In this document: positions 56,747-64,000 of the stretch, in pieces
How the letters are laid out: the number at the start of each line of letters is the position of its first letter
How positions within the stretch are numbered: the first letter of the stretch is position 1
Source: Sulfurospirillum sp.
Lineage (GTDB): Bacteria > Campylobacterota > Campylobacteria > Campylobacterales > Sulfurospirillaceae
Direction: 5' to 3'
Length of the DNA stretch: 64,000 bases
Assembly: GCA_016744795.1 (NCBI GenBank)
Contig: JADGDR010000009.1
Location: forward strand, 33,397-97,396
Translations under genes and position numbers: made by a program
The notes under the pieces: generated by a model
What the model was told of the DNA's origin: nothing
The model's database searches: none
The model's input: the letters and a program-made list of their open reading frames with translations, nothing else

Positions 56747-57361
56747 TTGATAATCAGATTAAATGATATTAAGCGCAGAGTTTTTTTACTTTGCGCTTTT
56801 CTTATATCTATCACAGTGGTAGCGAATGCTACTTATATAATACATAATGATGATATTATCAGTCAAAAAGTTTCTACAAAGGTAGAGAGTTTAGGAGCTG
56901 AACTTTTTAAAAAAACAGGTGTGAGAGTATATATTTCCCTTCCTGCTTCACTTGAAAAAAAGACAATTATGTTGTATGAGAAAGAGTTAGCCGCGACACT
57001 AAAAAAACCTTATGTTTTGTTGACATTAGCTAAAAATGAGGAACAAGTAGATATAGTTTTTTCAAAAGGCTTAGAAGATAAATTTGATAAAGATGGAGTA
57101 TTGAGTCCTTATCCTTGGAGTGGAACTATACTTCCTATCTTAACAGTAAAAAAAGAAAATGATAAGTATAATGCAGCCGTATTAAATGGTTATGCAGATA
57201 TAGTAGAACAGATTGCTAATTCATATAATGTGCAACTAGAAGGTGCATTAGGAGATACTAATAGAGATATATATCATTATCTTAAGATTGGTATATATGG
57301 ATTTTTATTGATAATTTTTGTTAAATATTTTTATAGAAAAGTGAGAAAAAAAAGTGAATAA
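56747..57361 (+). CDS. TPM-like membrane protein in the cbb3 operon
   Basis: About 204 residues from the TTG at 56747. There are N-terminal (about 10-27) and C-terminal (about 175-192) membrane helices. The domain between them (about 35-160) resembles TPM/YgcG-type domains ('ELFKKTGVRVYISLP'). No ATG exists in frame near the start; a frame from the upstream TTG at 56705 would overlap the 33-residue gene, so the start is uncertain. Function unknown; it overlaps fixH by 8 bp. Confidence 0.6.
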   Translation: MIIRLNDIKRRVFLLCAFLISITVVANATYIIHNDDIISQKVSTKVESLGAELFKKTGVRVYISLPASLEKKTIMLYEKELAATLKKPYVLLTLAKNEEQVDIVFSKGLEDKFDKDGVLSPYPWSGTILPILTVKKENDKYNAAVLNGYADIVEQIANSYNVQLEGALGDTNRDIYHYLKIGIYGFLLIIFVKYFYRKVRKKSE

Positions 57362-57857
57362 TATTGTAAAAAAAAATAGAAATTATTGGCCACATGCTAT
57401 AGTTATAGTACTTATTTTGATGGTTTGTGCTTGTTCACTTGTATTAAAAATAGCAATGGATAATCCTGTGCAGATGGATAGTTTTTATCTTGAAAAGTAT
57501 CAGGATGTAAATAAAGATATAAATAAAATAAGAGCTAAACAGAAAATTTTTGAAGAAAATTTTAAACTAGAGTACAAAACTAAAAAATTCACAATCGGTG
57601 AAAATAATAGTTTTAAAATGAGTATAAAAAATATAAAAGATCAGAGTCTTGTAGAAAATGCAAAAATAAAATTGGTAATATCAAGACCAGATACTAATGA
57701 TTTTAATCAAGAATTTATAATGAAAAGTGCTAAAAATGGAGTTTTTATTTTTGATGGAATAAAAGCAAAACTTCCAGGACGTTGGCAAATACTTACTAAA
57801 ATAAATATTGGTGATAAAAGTAGTTTTAATAGATATGAAGTATATGCTTCAAACTAA
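57354..57857 (+). CDS. FixH-family protein
   Basis: 167 residues, GTG start. One N-terminal membrane helix (about 14-34) and an extracytoplasmic beta-sandwich ('FTIGENNSFKMSIKN' and 'PGRWQILTKINIG'). FixH (CcoH) is an assembly factor for cbb3 oxidase, which fits the operon. The FixG, FixI and FixS partners are not in this window. Confidence 0.82.
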   Translation: MNNIVKKNRNYWPHAIVIVLILMVCACSLVLKIAMDNPVQMDSFYLEKYQDVNKDINKIRAKQKIFEENFKLEYKTKKFTIGENNSFKMSIKNIKDQSLVENAKIKLVISRPDTNDFNQEFIMKSAKNGVFIFDGIKAKLPGRWQILTKINIGDKSSFNRYEVYASN

Positions 57858-57868
57858 AAAGGAAAATT

Positions 57869-58579
57869 GTGAATTTTAAGTCTTCTTTGCTTATTGGATT
57901 GTCGTTTATTATTGGTTTATCCATCTTAGGTTATGTTTTGGGAAATAGTTTGCTCCAATATAAGCTTCTTGAAAGAACTGTATTAGTAAAAGGTTTGGCT
58001 CAAAAAGAGGTAAAAGCAGATGTCGTAATTTGGCCAATAACATTCATTCAACCAGGAAATGATTTACCTAGTATGTATACAAAATTAGAAGATGATACCA
58101 AAAAAATAGTAGAATTTTTAAAAAATAGAGGGTTTACAAGCAGTGAAATTAGTGTTTCAGCACCTTCTGTTGTAGATAAGGTAGCACAAGATTATGTTAA
58201 TAATGCAGAAGTAAAATTTCGTTACAACGCGAGACAGACTATTACCCTTTACACAAATAAGCTTGATATTGCACAAAAAAGCATGTTAAATATAATCGAT
58301 TTAGCTAAGAGTGGAATTACTTTTAAAGCAAATGATTATAGCAATCAAATAGAATATAAATTTTCTAAATTAAATAGTATAAAACCTCAAATGATAGAAG
58401 AAGCAACAAAAAATGCAAGACTAACAGCTCAAAAATTTGCAGAAGATTCTAAAAGTAAATTAGGTAAAATTAAAAAAGCAAGACAGGGACAATTTAGCAT
58501 ATATGATAGAGATAAAAATACTCCATACATTAAAAGAGTAAGAATTGTAACAACTGTTGAATACTACTTGTCAGATTAA
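57869..58579 (+). CDS. SIMPL-domain protein
   Basis: 236 residues, GTG start. A signal anchor (about 5-27) is followed by the SIMPL (DUF541) fold, with 'ERTVLVKGLAQKEVKADVVIWPI' in its parts near the start and 'ARLTAQKFAEDSKSKLGKI' near the end. The domain is found in periplasmic proteins; molecular role uncertain. It is the last gene of the cbb3 gene string. Confidence 0.82.
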   Translation: MNFKSSLLIGLSFIIGLSILGYVLGNSLLQYKLLERTVLVKGLAQKEVKADVVIWPITFIQPGNDLPSMYTKLEDDTKKIVEFLKNRGFTSSEISVSAPSVVDKVAQDYVNNAEVKFRYNARQTITLYTNKLDIAQKSMLNIIDLAKSGITFKANDYSNQIEYKFSKLNSIKPQMIEEATKNARLTAQKFAEDSKSKLGKIKKARQGQFSIYDRDKNTPYIKRVRIVTTVEYYLSD

Positions 58580-58618
58580 ATTCAAAATATAAATCAATAT
58601 TTTAGTTTTATTAATTAG

Positions 58619-58627
58619 TGGTATAAT
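58619..58627 (+). promoter_or_regulatory. Extended -10 promoter of addB
   Basis: TGG-TATAAT (hexamer 58622-58627), 27 bp before the addB ATG, preceded by T-runs at roughly 10-bp intervals. Confidence 0.55.
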
Positions 58628-58653
58628 AATGCATTTCAAATTAAGTAATAAAT

Positions 58654-60987
58654 ATGACAGAAATTTTTTCAACTTCAAGATGTGTTAGAGAGTTTTACTC
58701 TCATTTTTTAGATTCCGATGCTTTGATTCCAAAGGCAATAGGTATTGCTGAGTTTGAGTCAAAGGCTATAATAGTGCCAAACAAAAGTATGGCAGATGAA
58801 GATACTAGAGTTTTAATTATGCAAGAGGCATCTGAGTTTAAAAACTTTAGTGAACTTAAAATAGAAAGGGAGTTCCTCTCTTTTATTAAAAATTCTACCT
58901 ATCTTTTTCGTTTTTTTGAAGAGTTAGCTTTAGAAGGTATTTTAATTCAAGATTTAGAACTTGCCGATACCTATGCTCAGTTTGAAGAGCATCTTAGTAT
59001 TTTAAAAGAGTTACTTTTAAACTACAAAGCTTTGCTTAGTAAAAATAAACTATATGATAAAATTTCTCTTGCAGAAGTATATGAAATTAATCATGAGTAC
59101 TTAAAATCAAATGATGGCTTTATATTGCATATTGAGGGTTTTTTAAATAAGTTTGAATTAAATCTTTTTATACAAATTGCTAAGATAACTACATTTAAAA
59201 TATCTCTACATGTAACAAAATATAACCATAAAACTATAGAAATATTCGAAAAACTAGGATTTATTTTAGAACTAAATAATTCCTATGTTATTAATCTAAG
59301 TTCAAATTTAATTGAAAGTACAATAAAAATAATTCCAAAAGAGATTGACTATGATGTGAGAAGTTTTAGTGCAAGAAGTCTTCAAGCCTCTTTTGTATAT
59401 GAAAAAATTGAGGAATTTATTAGTTTTGGGATAGAGCCTGAAAATATTGCAGTTATTGTTCCTGATGAGGGTTTTGCTACAACGCTAAAGCTTTATGATA
59501 GTTTTAAAAATCTTAACTTTGCGATGGGTGAGAGTTTCAGACATAATTTATTATTTAAAAAACTTGACGCAGTTGATAAGTTTATTAGGATAACAGATGA
59601 AGAGAGCAAACATAGGGTTAATAGATTTGGTATTGAAAAAAGTATTCTTGATGAGTTTGTAAAGTTGTGGAAAAAGAAGTTAGATGCAAATCAAATTATA
59701 CTCTTGTTAAGAGTTTTTTGTGATGAAGAGAAAAAAGATGAAATATATGAAGAAGAGCTTTTTAAGTTTCAAAATCTTTTAAAAAATCTTGGGCTTATTG
59801 AACTTCAAAAAGCAATAAAACTTTTTCTTAATCGACTCTCAAGCAGGACTAAAGATGATGTAATGGGCGGTAAGGTAACTGTAATGGGATTATTGGAGAG
59901 TAGAGGAATGAGTTATGAGGGAGTTATAATTGTAGATTTCTCTGATGAATTTGTACCAAAAAGAAGTCAAAAAGATATGTTTTTAAGCTCAGCAATAAGA
60001 TCATATGCAAATCTTCCAAATAAAGCAGATAGGGAAAATTTACAGCGTTATTTTCACAATAGTCTAATCTCAAATGCAAAAAAAGTGGCAATTAGTTACA
60101 CCAAAAATGACCAAAGTATGGGTTCAAGATTTTTAGATGAATTGGGACTAATCACTAAGGCAAATTGTGATGAAATTTCATATTATAAACCACTTTTTAA
60201 ATGTAGCACAATTCCTCAACGTTATGACCCTCAAAATGTTGAGGGAAGTTACGATATAAAAGCAGGAACACTTAGTGCTAGTAAGCTAAAAACCATTCTT
60301 ACCTGTAAACGACAGTTTTACTATAAATACATATTAAAATCTAAAGAAGCTAAAGTTCCTAATGCAGAAATAACACCAGCAGATATAGGAAATCTTCTTC
60401 ATGAAGCACTTCATTATGTTTTACAAAATACAAAAGTAATTGATGAAAATATTTTAATGATAGAATTAAGAAGGTATCTTCAAAGTGAAAACAGAAGTTT
60501 AATTTGGCATTTTAATTTAGATATTTGGCTTGAATATTTTAAAGAATTTGCTGTTCTTGAAGCAAAAAGATACAACGATGGATATAGAATTTATTCACTT
60601 GAAGAGTCTTTACATGTAGAGTATAAAGGTTTTAAATTAGATGGAAAAATCGACAGAATAGATATTAAAGATAATAAACTGAGTGTAATAGACTATAAAA
60701 GTGGGAAAATTCCAAAATCAACAATAAAAACACTTGAAAAAGAAACTACTTTTCAATTAGAATTTTATTATCTTTTAGCAGGTCAAGAAAAAGAGGTTGC
60801 AAGCCTAAGTTATTACGATCTTAAAAATGCTAAATTAGTAGAAGAGAGCCTATTTGATGAGAAAATGGAAAAACTTGATGAGATTTTAAAAGAACTAGAA
60901 AAACCACTAACAAATTTTGAAAAATGTGAATCCAAAGCAGCTTGTCAGTATTGTCCATTTATAAAGTTATGTGATAGGAAAATGTAA
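58654..60987 (+). CDS. addB: AddB-like PD-(D/E)xK nuclease / recombination protein
   Basis: 777 residues. An inactivated helicase-like body is followed by a C-terminal RecB-type nuclease (about 545-775): 'GNLLHEALHY', 'SVIDYKSGK' (catalytic Asp and Lys) and 'LEFYYLL'. A Cys in 'LTCKRQFYY' plus three in 'CESKAACQYCPFIKLC' give the four-cysteine pattern of the AddB Fe-S staple. With AddA it would process double-strand breaks; addA is not in this window. Confidence 0.85.
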   Translation: MTEIFSTSRCVREFYSHFLDSDALIPKAIGIAEFESKAIIVPNKSMADEDTRVLIMQEASEFKNFSELKIEREFLSFIKNSTYLFRFFEELALEGILIQDLELADTYAQFEEHLSILKELLLNYKALLSKNKLYDKISLAEVYEINHEYLKSNDGFILHIEGFLNKFELNLFIQIAKITTFKISLHVTKYNHKTIEIFEKLGFILELNNSYVINLSSNLIESTIKIIPKEIDYDVRSFSARSLQASFVYEKIEEFISFGIEPENIAVIVPDEGFATTLKLYDSFKNLNFAMGESFRHNLLFKKLDAVDKFIRITDEESKHRVNRFGIEKSILDEFVKLWKKKLDANQIILLLRVFCDEEKKDEIYEEELFKFQNLLKNLGLIELQKAIKLFLNRLSSRTKDDVMGGKVTVMGLLESRGMSYEGVIIVDFSDEFVPKRSQKDMFLSSAIRSYANLPNKADRENLQRYFHNSLISNAKKVAISYTKNDQSMGSRFLDELGLITKANCDEISYYKPLFKCSTIPQRYDPQNVEGSYDIKAGTLSASKLKTILTCKRQFYYKYILKSKEAKVPNAEITPADIGNLLHEALHYVLQNTKVIDENILMIELRRYLQSENRSLIWHFNLDIWLEYFKEFAVLEAKRYNDGYRIYSLEESLHVEYKGFKLDGKIDRIDIKDNKLSVIDYKSGKIPKSTIKTLEKETTFQLEFYYLLAGQEKEVASLSYYDLKNAKLVEESLFDEKMEKLDEILKELEKPLTNFEKCESKAACQYCPFIKLCDRKM

Positions 60988-61010
60988 AGATTTTTAGTGT
61001 AAAAATCTTT
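60986..61010. terminator. Bidirectional terminator between addB and the DUF6064 gene
   Basis: An 11-bp perfect stem AAAGATTTTTA/TAAAAATCTTT with loop GTG. It starts within the addB stop codon and is A/T-flanked on both sides, so it can serve both convergent genes. It is directly joined to a TTACATGTAA copy. Confidence 0.7.
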
Positions 61011-61018
61011 ACATGTAA
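61009..61018. repeat. TTACATGTAA palindrome, abutting the convergent terminator
   Basis: Exact non-coding copy sharing its first two bases with the terminator stem. Confidence 0.8.
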
Positions 61019-61030
61019 AAAATATTAAAA

Positions 61031-61660
61031 TTATTTTTCTCTTATATTTTTGCCACTAAACAATATATAAAAGCTTAATAAACCAAATATTATTTCAAAT
61101 ATATCTGTCATTACTTTTAATTTGAATACTGCTACAAAACCCATTAGTGACCATAGAAAAGGAATAATATAGATTTTGTAGCTAACTTTATGAGTTACGG
61201 TTAAAAATAGCCCTAAGGTGAATATAGTTAGGGGGCAAGGTTCGCCAAAAACTGGTGCATTTGGGTAAGAATGTCCAAGTATATTTCCTGTTATTGGGTA
61301 TAAAAAGAGCGCAAAAAACATCATAAAAAATCCTAATTTAGATACAAAAGAGTTATTTACTTGATAATTTAGATTTTTTGAAGATGTTGCTAAATATAAA
61401 AAAATTATGCCTTGTAATGGAAACAATATACCTTGTATAGCGTAAGTAATTGGGGCTAAATAAGCTGAATGCATTGTAAAAAGCACTAATCCATTCCAGC
61501 ACCAAAAAAGTCCTAGAATTGATGTAATTATTGAGTTTTTATACTCATGTTTTGAAAAAAGAAACCATATTATTAATAATGCTAATATAATAAAAATGTA
61601 CGGCATAGGTTCGACTTTATTGTGATAGTTCCCCATCAAGTTAAAAAACTTTTCACTCAT
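61031..61660 (-). CDS. DUF6064-like integral membrane protein
   Basis: 209 residues with about six hydrophobic segments and little else. The motifs 'WCWNGLVLF' and 'AQ/YAIQGILFPLQ'-like stretches fit the DUF6064 family of uncharacterised membrane proteins. It is divergent from the AraC gene at 61776 across a 115-bp gap, so it may be that regulator's target. Confidence 0.65.
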   Translation of the reverse strand: MSEKFFNLMGNYHNKVEPMPYIFIILALLIIWFLFSKHEYKNSIITSILGLFWCWNGLVLFTMHSAYLAPITYAIQGILFPLQGIIFLYLATSSKNLNYQVNNSFVSKLGFFMMFFALFLYPITGNILGHSYPNAPVFGEPCPLTIFTLGLFLTVTHKVSYKIYIIPFLWSLMGFVAVFKLKVMTDIFEIIFGLLSFYILFSGKNIREK

Positions 61661-61775
61661 GATATAACTCCTTTTTAAGTGTTTGTTTATTTAATTTAAG
61701 TATACTTGATATTGGTTATTAAAATCTATGATAAAACTTTGCTAAAAGTATTTTGAACTTTTATAGGAGTATATT

Positions 61776-62756
61776 TTGAGTTATCAATTAGAATTATCAT
61801 CAAACTTACACTATATTGGAAAGAACAAGTGCCTTGAAAACAAGATTTTAATCAATAATCCAAGTGCTATAGGTAAAATAGAAGAATTGAATTTTGATAA
61901 TCATTTGTCACTTATTAAGAATGATATTTATTTTAAAGATGATTACAATATTAAATTTGACACGCTTTCTAAAAATATTATTTTCACCTTCCTTTTAGAG
62001 GGTTCTTCTTTATTGAATTGTTCTTTAAACAATAAAGAGATTGGTTCAAAAAAAGATTTTACGACCATAGTAACTAGCAATCAATCTAAAGGAATAAAAA
62101 ATTATACTCAAAATACCTATTTAAAAAGTATTCAAATAATACTGAGTGAAGAATATTTTATTTCTATGTTTTCAAAAGAATTTGTAGATCATAAAATATT
62201 AAAAGAATTTAGTAAAAACAGTGAATTTTTGCAATGTCTTAAATTAAGTAAAACAAAGTTAAAAAGTAAAATAAATATTTTTGAAATTTTTAATACCTCA
62301 TTTAGCGGAAGTTTTAATAAACTCTATCTTCAAAGTAAAATATTTGATTTACTATATACAGAAACTAAAGAACTCTTAAGTCTTGATATGAAAAAAATAA
62401 AAAATTTTAAATTTTCGCAATATGACATTGAAGCACTTAATAGAGCAAAAAATATTTTAATAGTGAATATGAAAAATCCCCCATCTTTAAGTATTTTGTC
62501 AAAAATGGTTCATTTAAATGAATTTAAGTTGAAATTTGGATTTAAAAAATTATTTCAAAATTCTCCATATGGCTTGCTATTTGAATACAAAATGCTTGAA
62601 GCAAAAAAATTATTAGAAAAAAGTGAATACGATATAAATGAAATATCAAGAATTGTTGGATATAAGTATTCTTGCAATTTTACTACGGCTTTTACTAAAA
62701 AATATGGAGTGTTACCTAAAGAAATAATGAAAAGTAGAAAAAATGATGATTTTTAA
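61776..62756 (+). CDS. AraC-family transcriptional regulator
   Basis: 326 residues. A divergent N-terminal sensor region (about 1-200) is followed by the AraC helix-turn-helix domain (about 220-322), with 'PPSLSILSKMVHLNEFKLKFGFK' in parts and 'ISRIVGYKYSCNFTTAFTKKYG'. TTG start at 61776 with TAGGAG upstream. This resembles the PchR-type regulators with a long N-domain. Very AT-rich. Confidence 0.85.
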   Translation: MSYQLELSSNLHYIGKNKCLENKILINNPSAIGKIEELNFDNHLSLIKNDIYFKDDYNIKFDTLSKNIIFTFLLEGSSLLNCSLNNKEIGSKKDFTTIVTSNQSKGIKNYTQNTYLKSIQIILSEEYFISMFSKEFVDHKILKEFSKNSEFLQCLKLSKTKLKSKINIFEIFNTSFSGSFNKLYLQSKIFDLLYTETKELLSLDMKKIKNFKFSQYDIEALNRAKNILIVNMKNPPSLSILSKMVHLNEFKLKFGFKKLFQNSPYGLLFEYKMLEAKKLLEKSEYDINEISRIVGYKYSCNFTTAFTKKYGVLPKEIMKSRKNDDF

Positions 62757-62824
62757 GCTAAATTTGACAAAAAATATTTTGTTAAGTATAATGACAAAAT
62801 AAAATTTGTCAAAAGGAATTACTC

Positions 62825-63958
62825 ATGAGTATCATTGTAGGTCAAGCAGCCAGAGGTGAAAACTTTTGGGATAGAACAAATGAACTTGAAGACATTTGGA
62901 ATGCCATAGAAAGTGGTAGTCATATACTTATATCTGCACCAAGAAGGGTAGGTAAAACTTCTATTATGTATAAGGTTCAAGACGAACCTAAAGCTAATTA
63001 TATTCCTATTTACATAGACACAGAATCAGCAGATAGTGAAAATGACTTTTGGCAAAAACTTTTTCATGCACTGATGGAAGAAGATTTTATAAATAAATTT
63101 GAATCATTAGCAAAAATATTTTGGACTAAGCTAAAAAGTATTAAGTTTAAAAAAATATCATCTTCTGGTGTAGAGTTTGCCGATGGAGAGATACTAGATT
63201 ATAAAGAAGCATTTAAAAGACTTATTAAAGATTTAGATAATGATATAAAAATCATTATTATGATAGATGAGTTTGCTCAAACTATTGAAAATATCATAAA
63301 ATATGAAGATACAAAAAATGCTCTTAGCCTTTTAAAAACACACAGAGAATTAAGACAAGATGTGAAAATTTCAAGCAAAATTACATTTATGTATGCAGGT
63401 TCAATCGGACTAGAGAGTGTTGTTTCCAAGATGAATGCTACTAAATATATAAATGACTTAAATAACATAAAAATATCTCCTTTGGAACTAAATGAAGCAA
63501 AAGAATTTACTAAAAAACTTTGCTTAAGCAATCATATTAATATATCAAATGATGACATAGTTTATATGCTAGATCAGATAGAGTGGCTTATTCCTTTTTA
63601 TATACAGCTTATAACACAAGAGGTAAAAAGACTCTTTAGAATTGAAAAAGAAATTACAAAAGAGAGTATAGACAAAGCTATACAAAATTCTCTAGATTAT
63701 AGAAGTTATTTTGAAAATTGGCACAGTAAGTTAAGAGAAGCATTTGATAATAATTCATATCTTTTTGCAAAAGAAATTTTAAATATAATCTCAGAAACTC
63801 TAACAATGAAATCAAGTGAAATCATAAATATTGCTACAAAATTTAAGATAGATGAAGATGTTGCAAAAGAGGTAATTCACTCATTAGTTTATGATGGTTA
63901 TATTAATAACTCAACTTTCGCACATAAAACCCAACTCTTTTTGAGTGTAAGCACTTAA
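62825..63958 (+). CDS. AAA-type ATP-binding protein (archaeal-ATPase/STAND-like)
   Basis: 377 residues. Walker A 'APRRVGKTS' (residues 38-46), Walker B 'IIIMIDEFAQT' (about 140-150), sensor-like 'MYAGSIGL', then a lid and a C-terminal winged-helix-like part (about 300-375). The start 'GENFWDRTNELEDIW' is typical of this NTPase group. Function unknown; such proteins are frequent in accessory or mobile regions. Nothing identifiable follows in the last 42 bp. Confidence 0.75.
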   Translation: MSIIVGQAARGENFWDRTNELEDIWNAIESGSHILISAPRRVGKTSIMYKVQDEPKANYIPIYIDTESADSENDFWQKLFHALMEEDFINKFESLAKIFWTKLKSIKFKKISSSGVEFADGEILDYKEAFKRLIKDLDNDIKIIIMIDEFAQTIENIIKYEDTKNALSLLKTHRELRQDVKISSKITFMYAGSIGLESVVSKMNATKYINDLNNIKISPLELNEAKEFTKKLCLSNHINISNDDIVYMLDQIEWLIPFYIQLITQEVKRLFRIEKEITKESIDKAIQNSLDYRSYFENWHSKLREAFDNNSYLFAKEILNIISETLTMKSSEIINIATKFKIDEDVAKEVIHSLVYDGYINNSTFAHKTQLFLSVST

Positions 63959-64000
63959 TACAGCGATAATCTGTAGAAAGTTTTTATTATCCTTGACAAC

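Noticed and set aside
60961..60980. TTATGTGATAG inside addB as another copy of the ccoN upstream repeat
   Set aside because: A single half-site inside a coding region, most likely chance.
63959..63975. Hairpin TACAG/CTGTA after the last gene
   Set aside because: It has only five base pairs with a 7-nt loop; too weak to call a terminator, although a T-run follows.

Overview
The window is about 64 kb of AT-rich, densely packed bacterial chromosome. It belongs to a member of the Campylobacterota (Epsilonproteobacteria), most likely a free-living Sulfurimonas-like organism. The class-level call rests on several features. The ribosomal-protein super-operon lacks rpmD and uses the zinc-type S14. 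A ccoNOQP cbb3 oxidase operon carries extra small membrane proteins and FixH. The histidine kinase has the 'HQWRQPL' H-box common in this group. An AddB-type nuclease, a short HisZ-like protein and a fliJ/motE pair are also present. The genus is an inference.

Layout. 1-5089: dnaG (minus, running off the left edge) diverges from a TPR/zinc-ribbon protein, rnc, aroC and a Bax-like glucosaminidase gene. 5086-8003: rnhB, a SpoIIE-type phosphatase/HATPase fusion and a DUF4143-type ATPase. 8160-22079: the S10-spc-alpha ribosomal super-operon (rpsJ to rplQ, with secY, map, infA and rpoA). It is interrupted only by a 303-bp non-coding stretch between infA and rpmJ that appears to encode a folded RNA. 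22183-31286: nifU-like, murE, a thioredoxin-fold ferredoxin, panD, ybaB, a PDZ protein, ispA, tkt, gph, uppP and a SprT-like metalloprotein. 31300-33735: an AraC regulator, PLP aminotransferase and RidA cassette. 33746-40906: a membrane-anchored FMN glutamate-synthase-like protein, hemolysin III, sstT, an alanine-glyoxylate-type aminotransferase, hisZ-like and purA. 41012-43068: a type II restriction-modification pair inserted between purA and fliJ/motE. 44175-49259: a five-gene envelope operon (COG3014-like lipoprotein, YcfL, LpoB, a DUF6844-like exported protein and a CsgG/FlgT-like protein). 49421-53017: DUF507, carA and a PAS histidine kinase/response regulator pair. 53188-58579: the cbb3 oxidase operon with accessory genes. 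58654-63958: addB, a DUF6064 membrane protein, a second AraC regulator and an AAA ATPase.

Main points for a second look. (1) The perfect palindrome TTACATGTAA occurs 13 times, and its core TACATGTA 24 times, in genes and between them. In coding DNA it usually reads Leu-His-Val. (2) The infA-rpmJ gap contains a candidate structured RNA: a closing stem, two hairpins and a terminator-like hairpin, starting just after an extended -10. (3) A 34-35 bp interspersed repeat sits upstream of both rpmJ and purA. (4) The five-gene envelope operon has no described joint function that I can name. (5) A 33-residue membrane ORF lies in the cbb3 operon, and a tandem 11-bp repeat sits just before ccoN, next to an OmpR-type regulator gene. 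(6) RNase III carries Asn where the catalytic Asp is expected.
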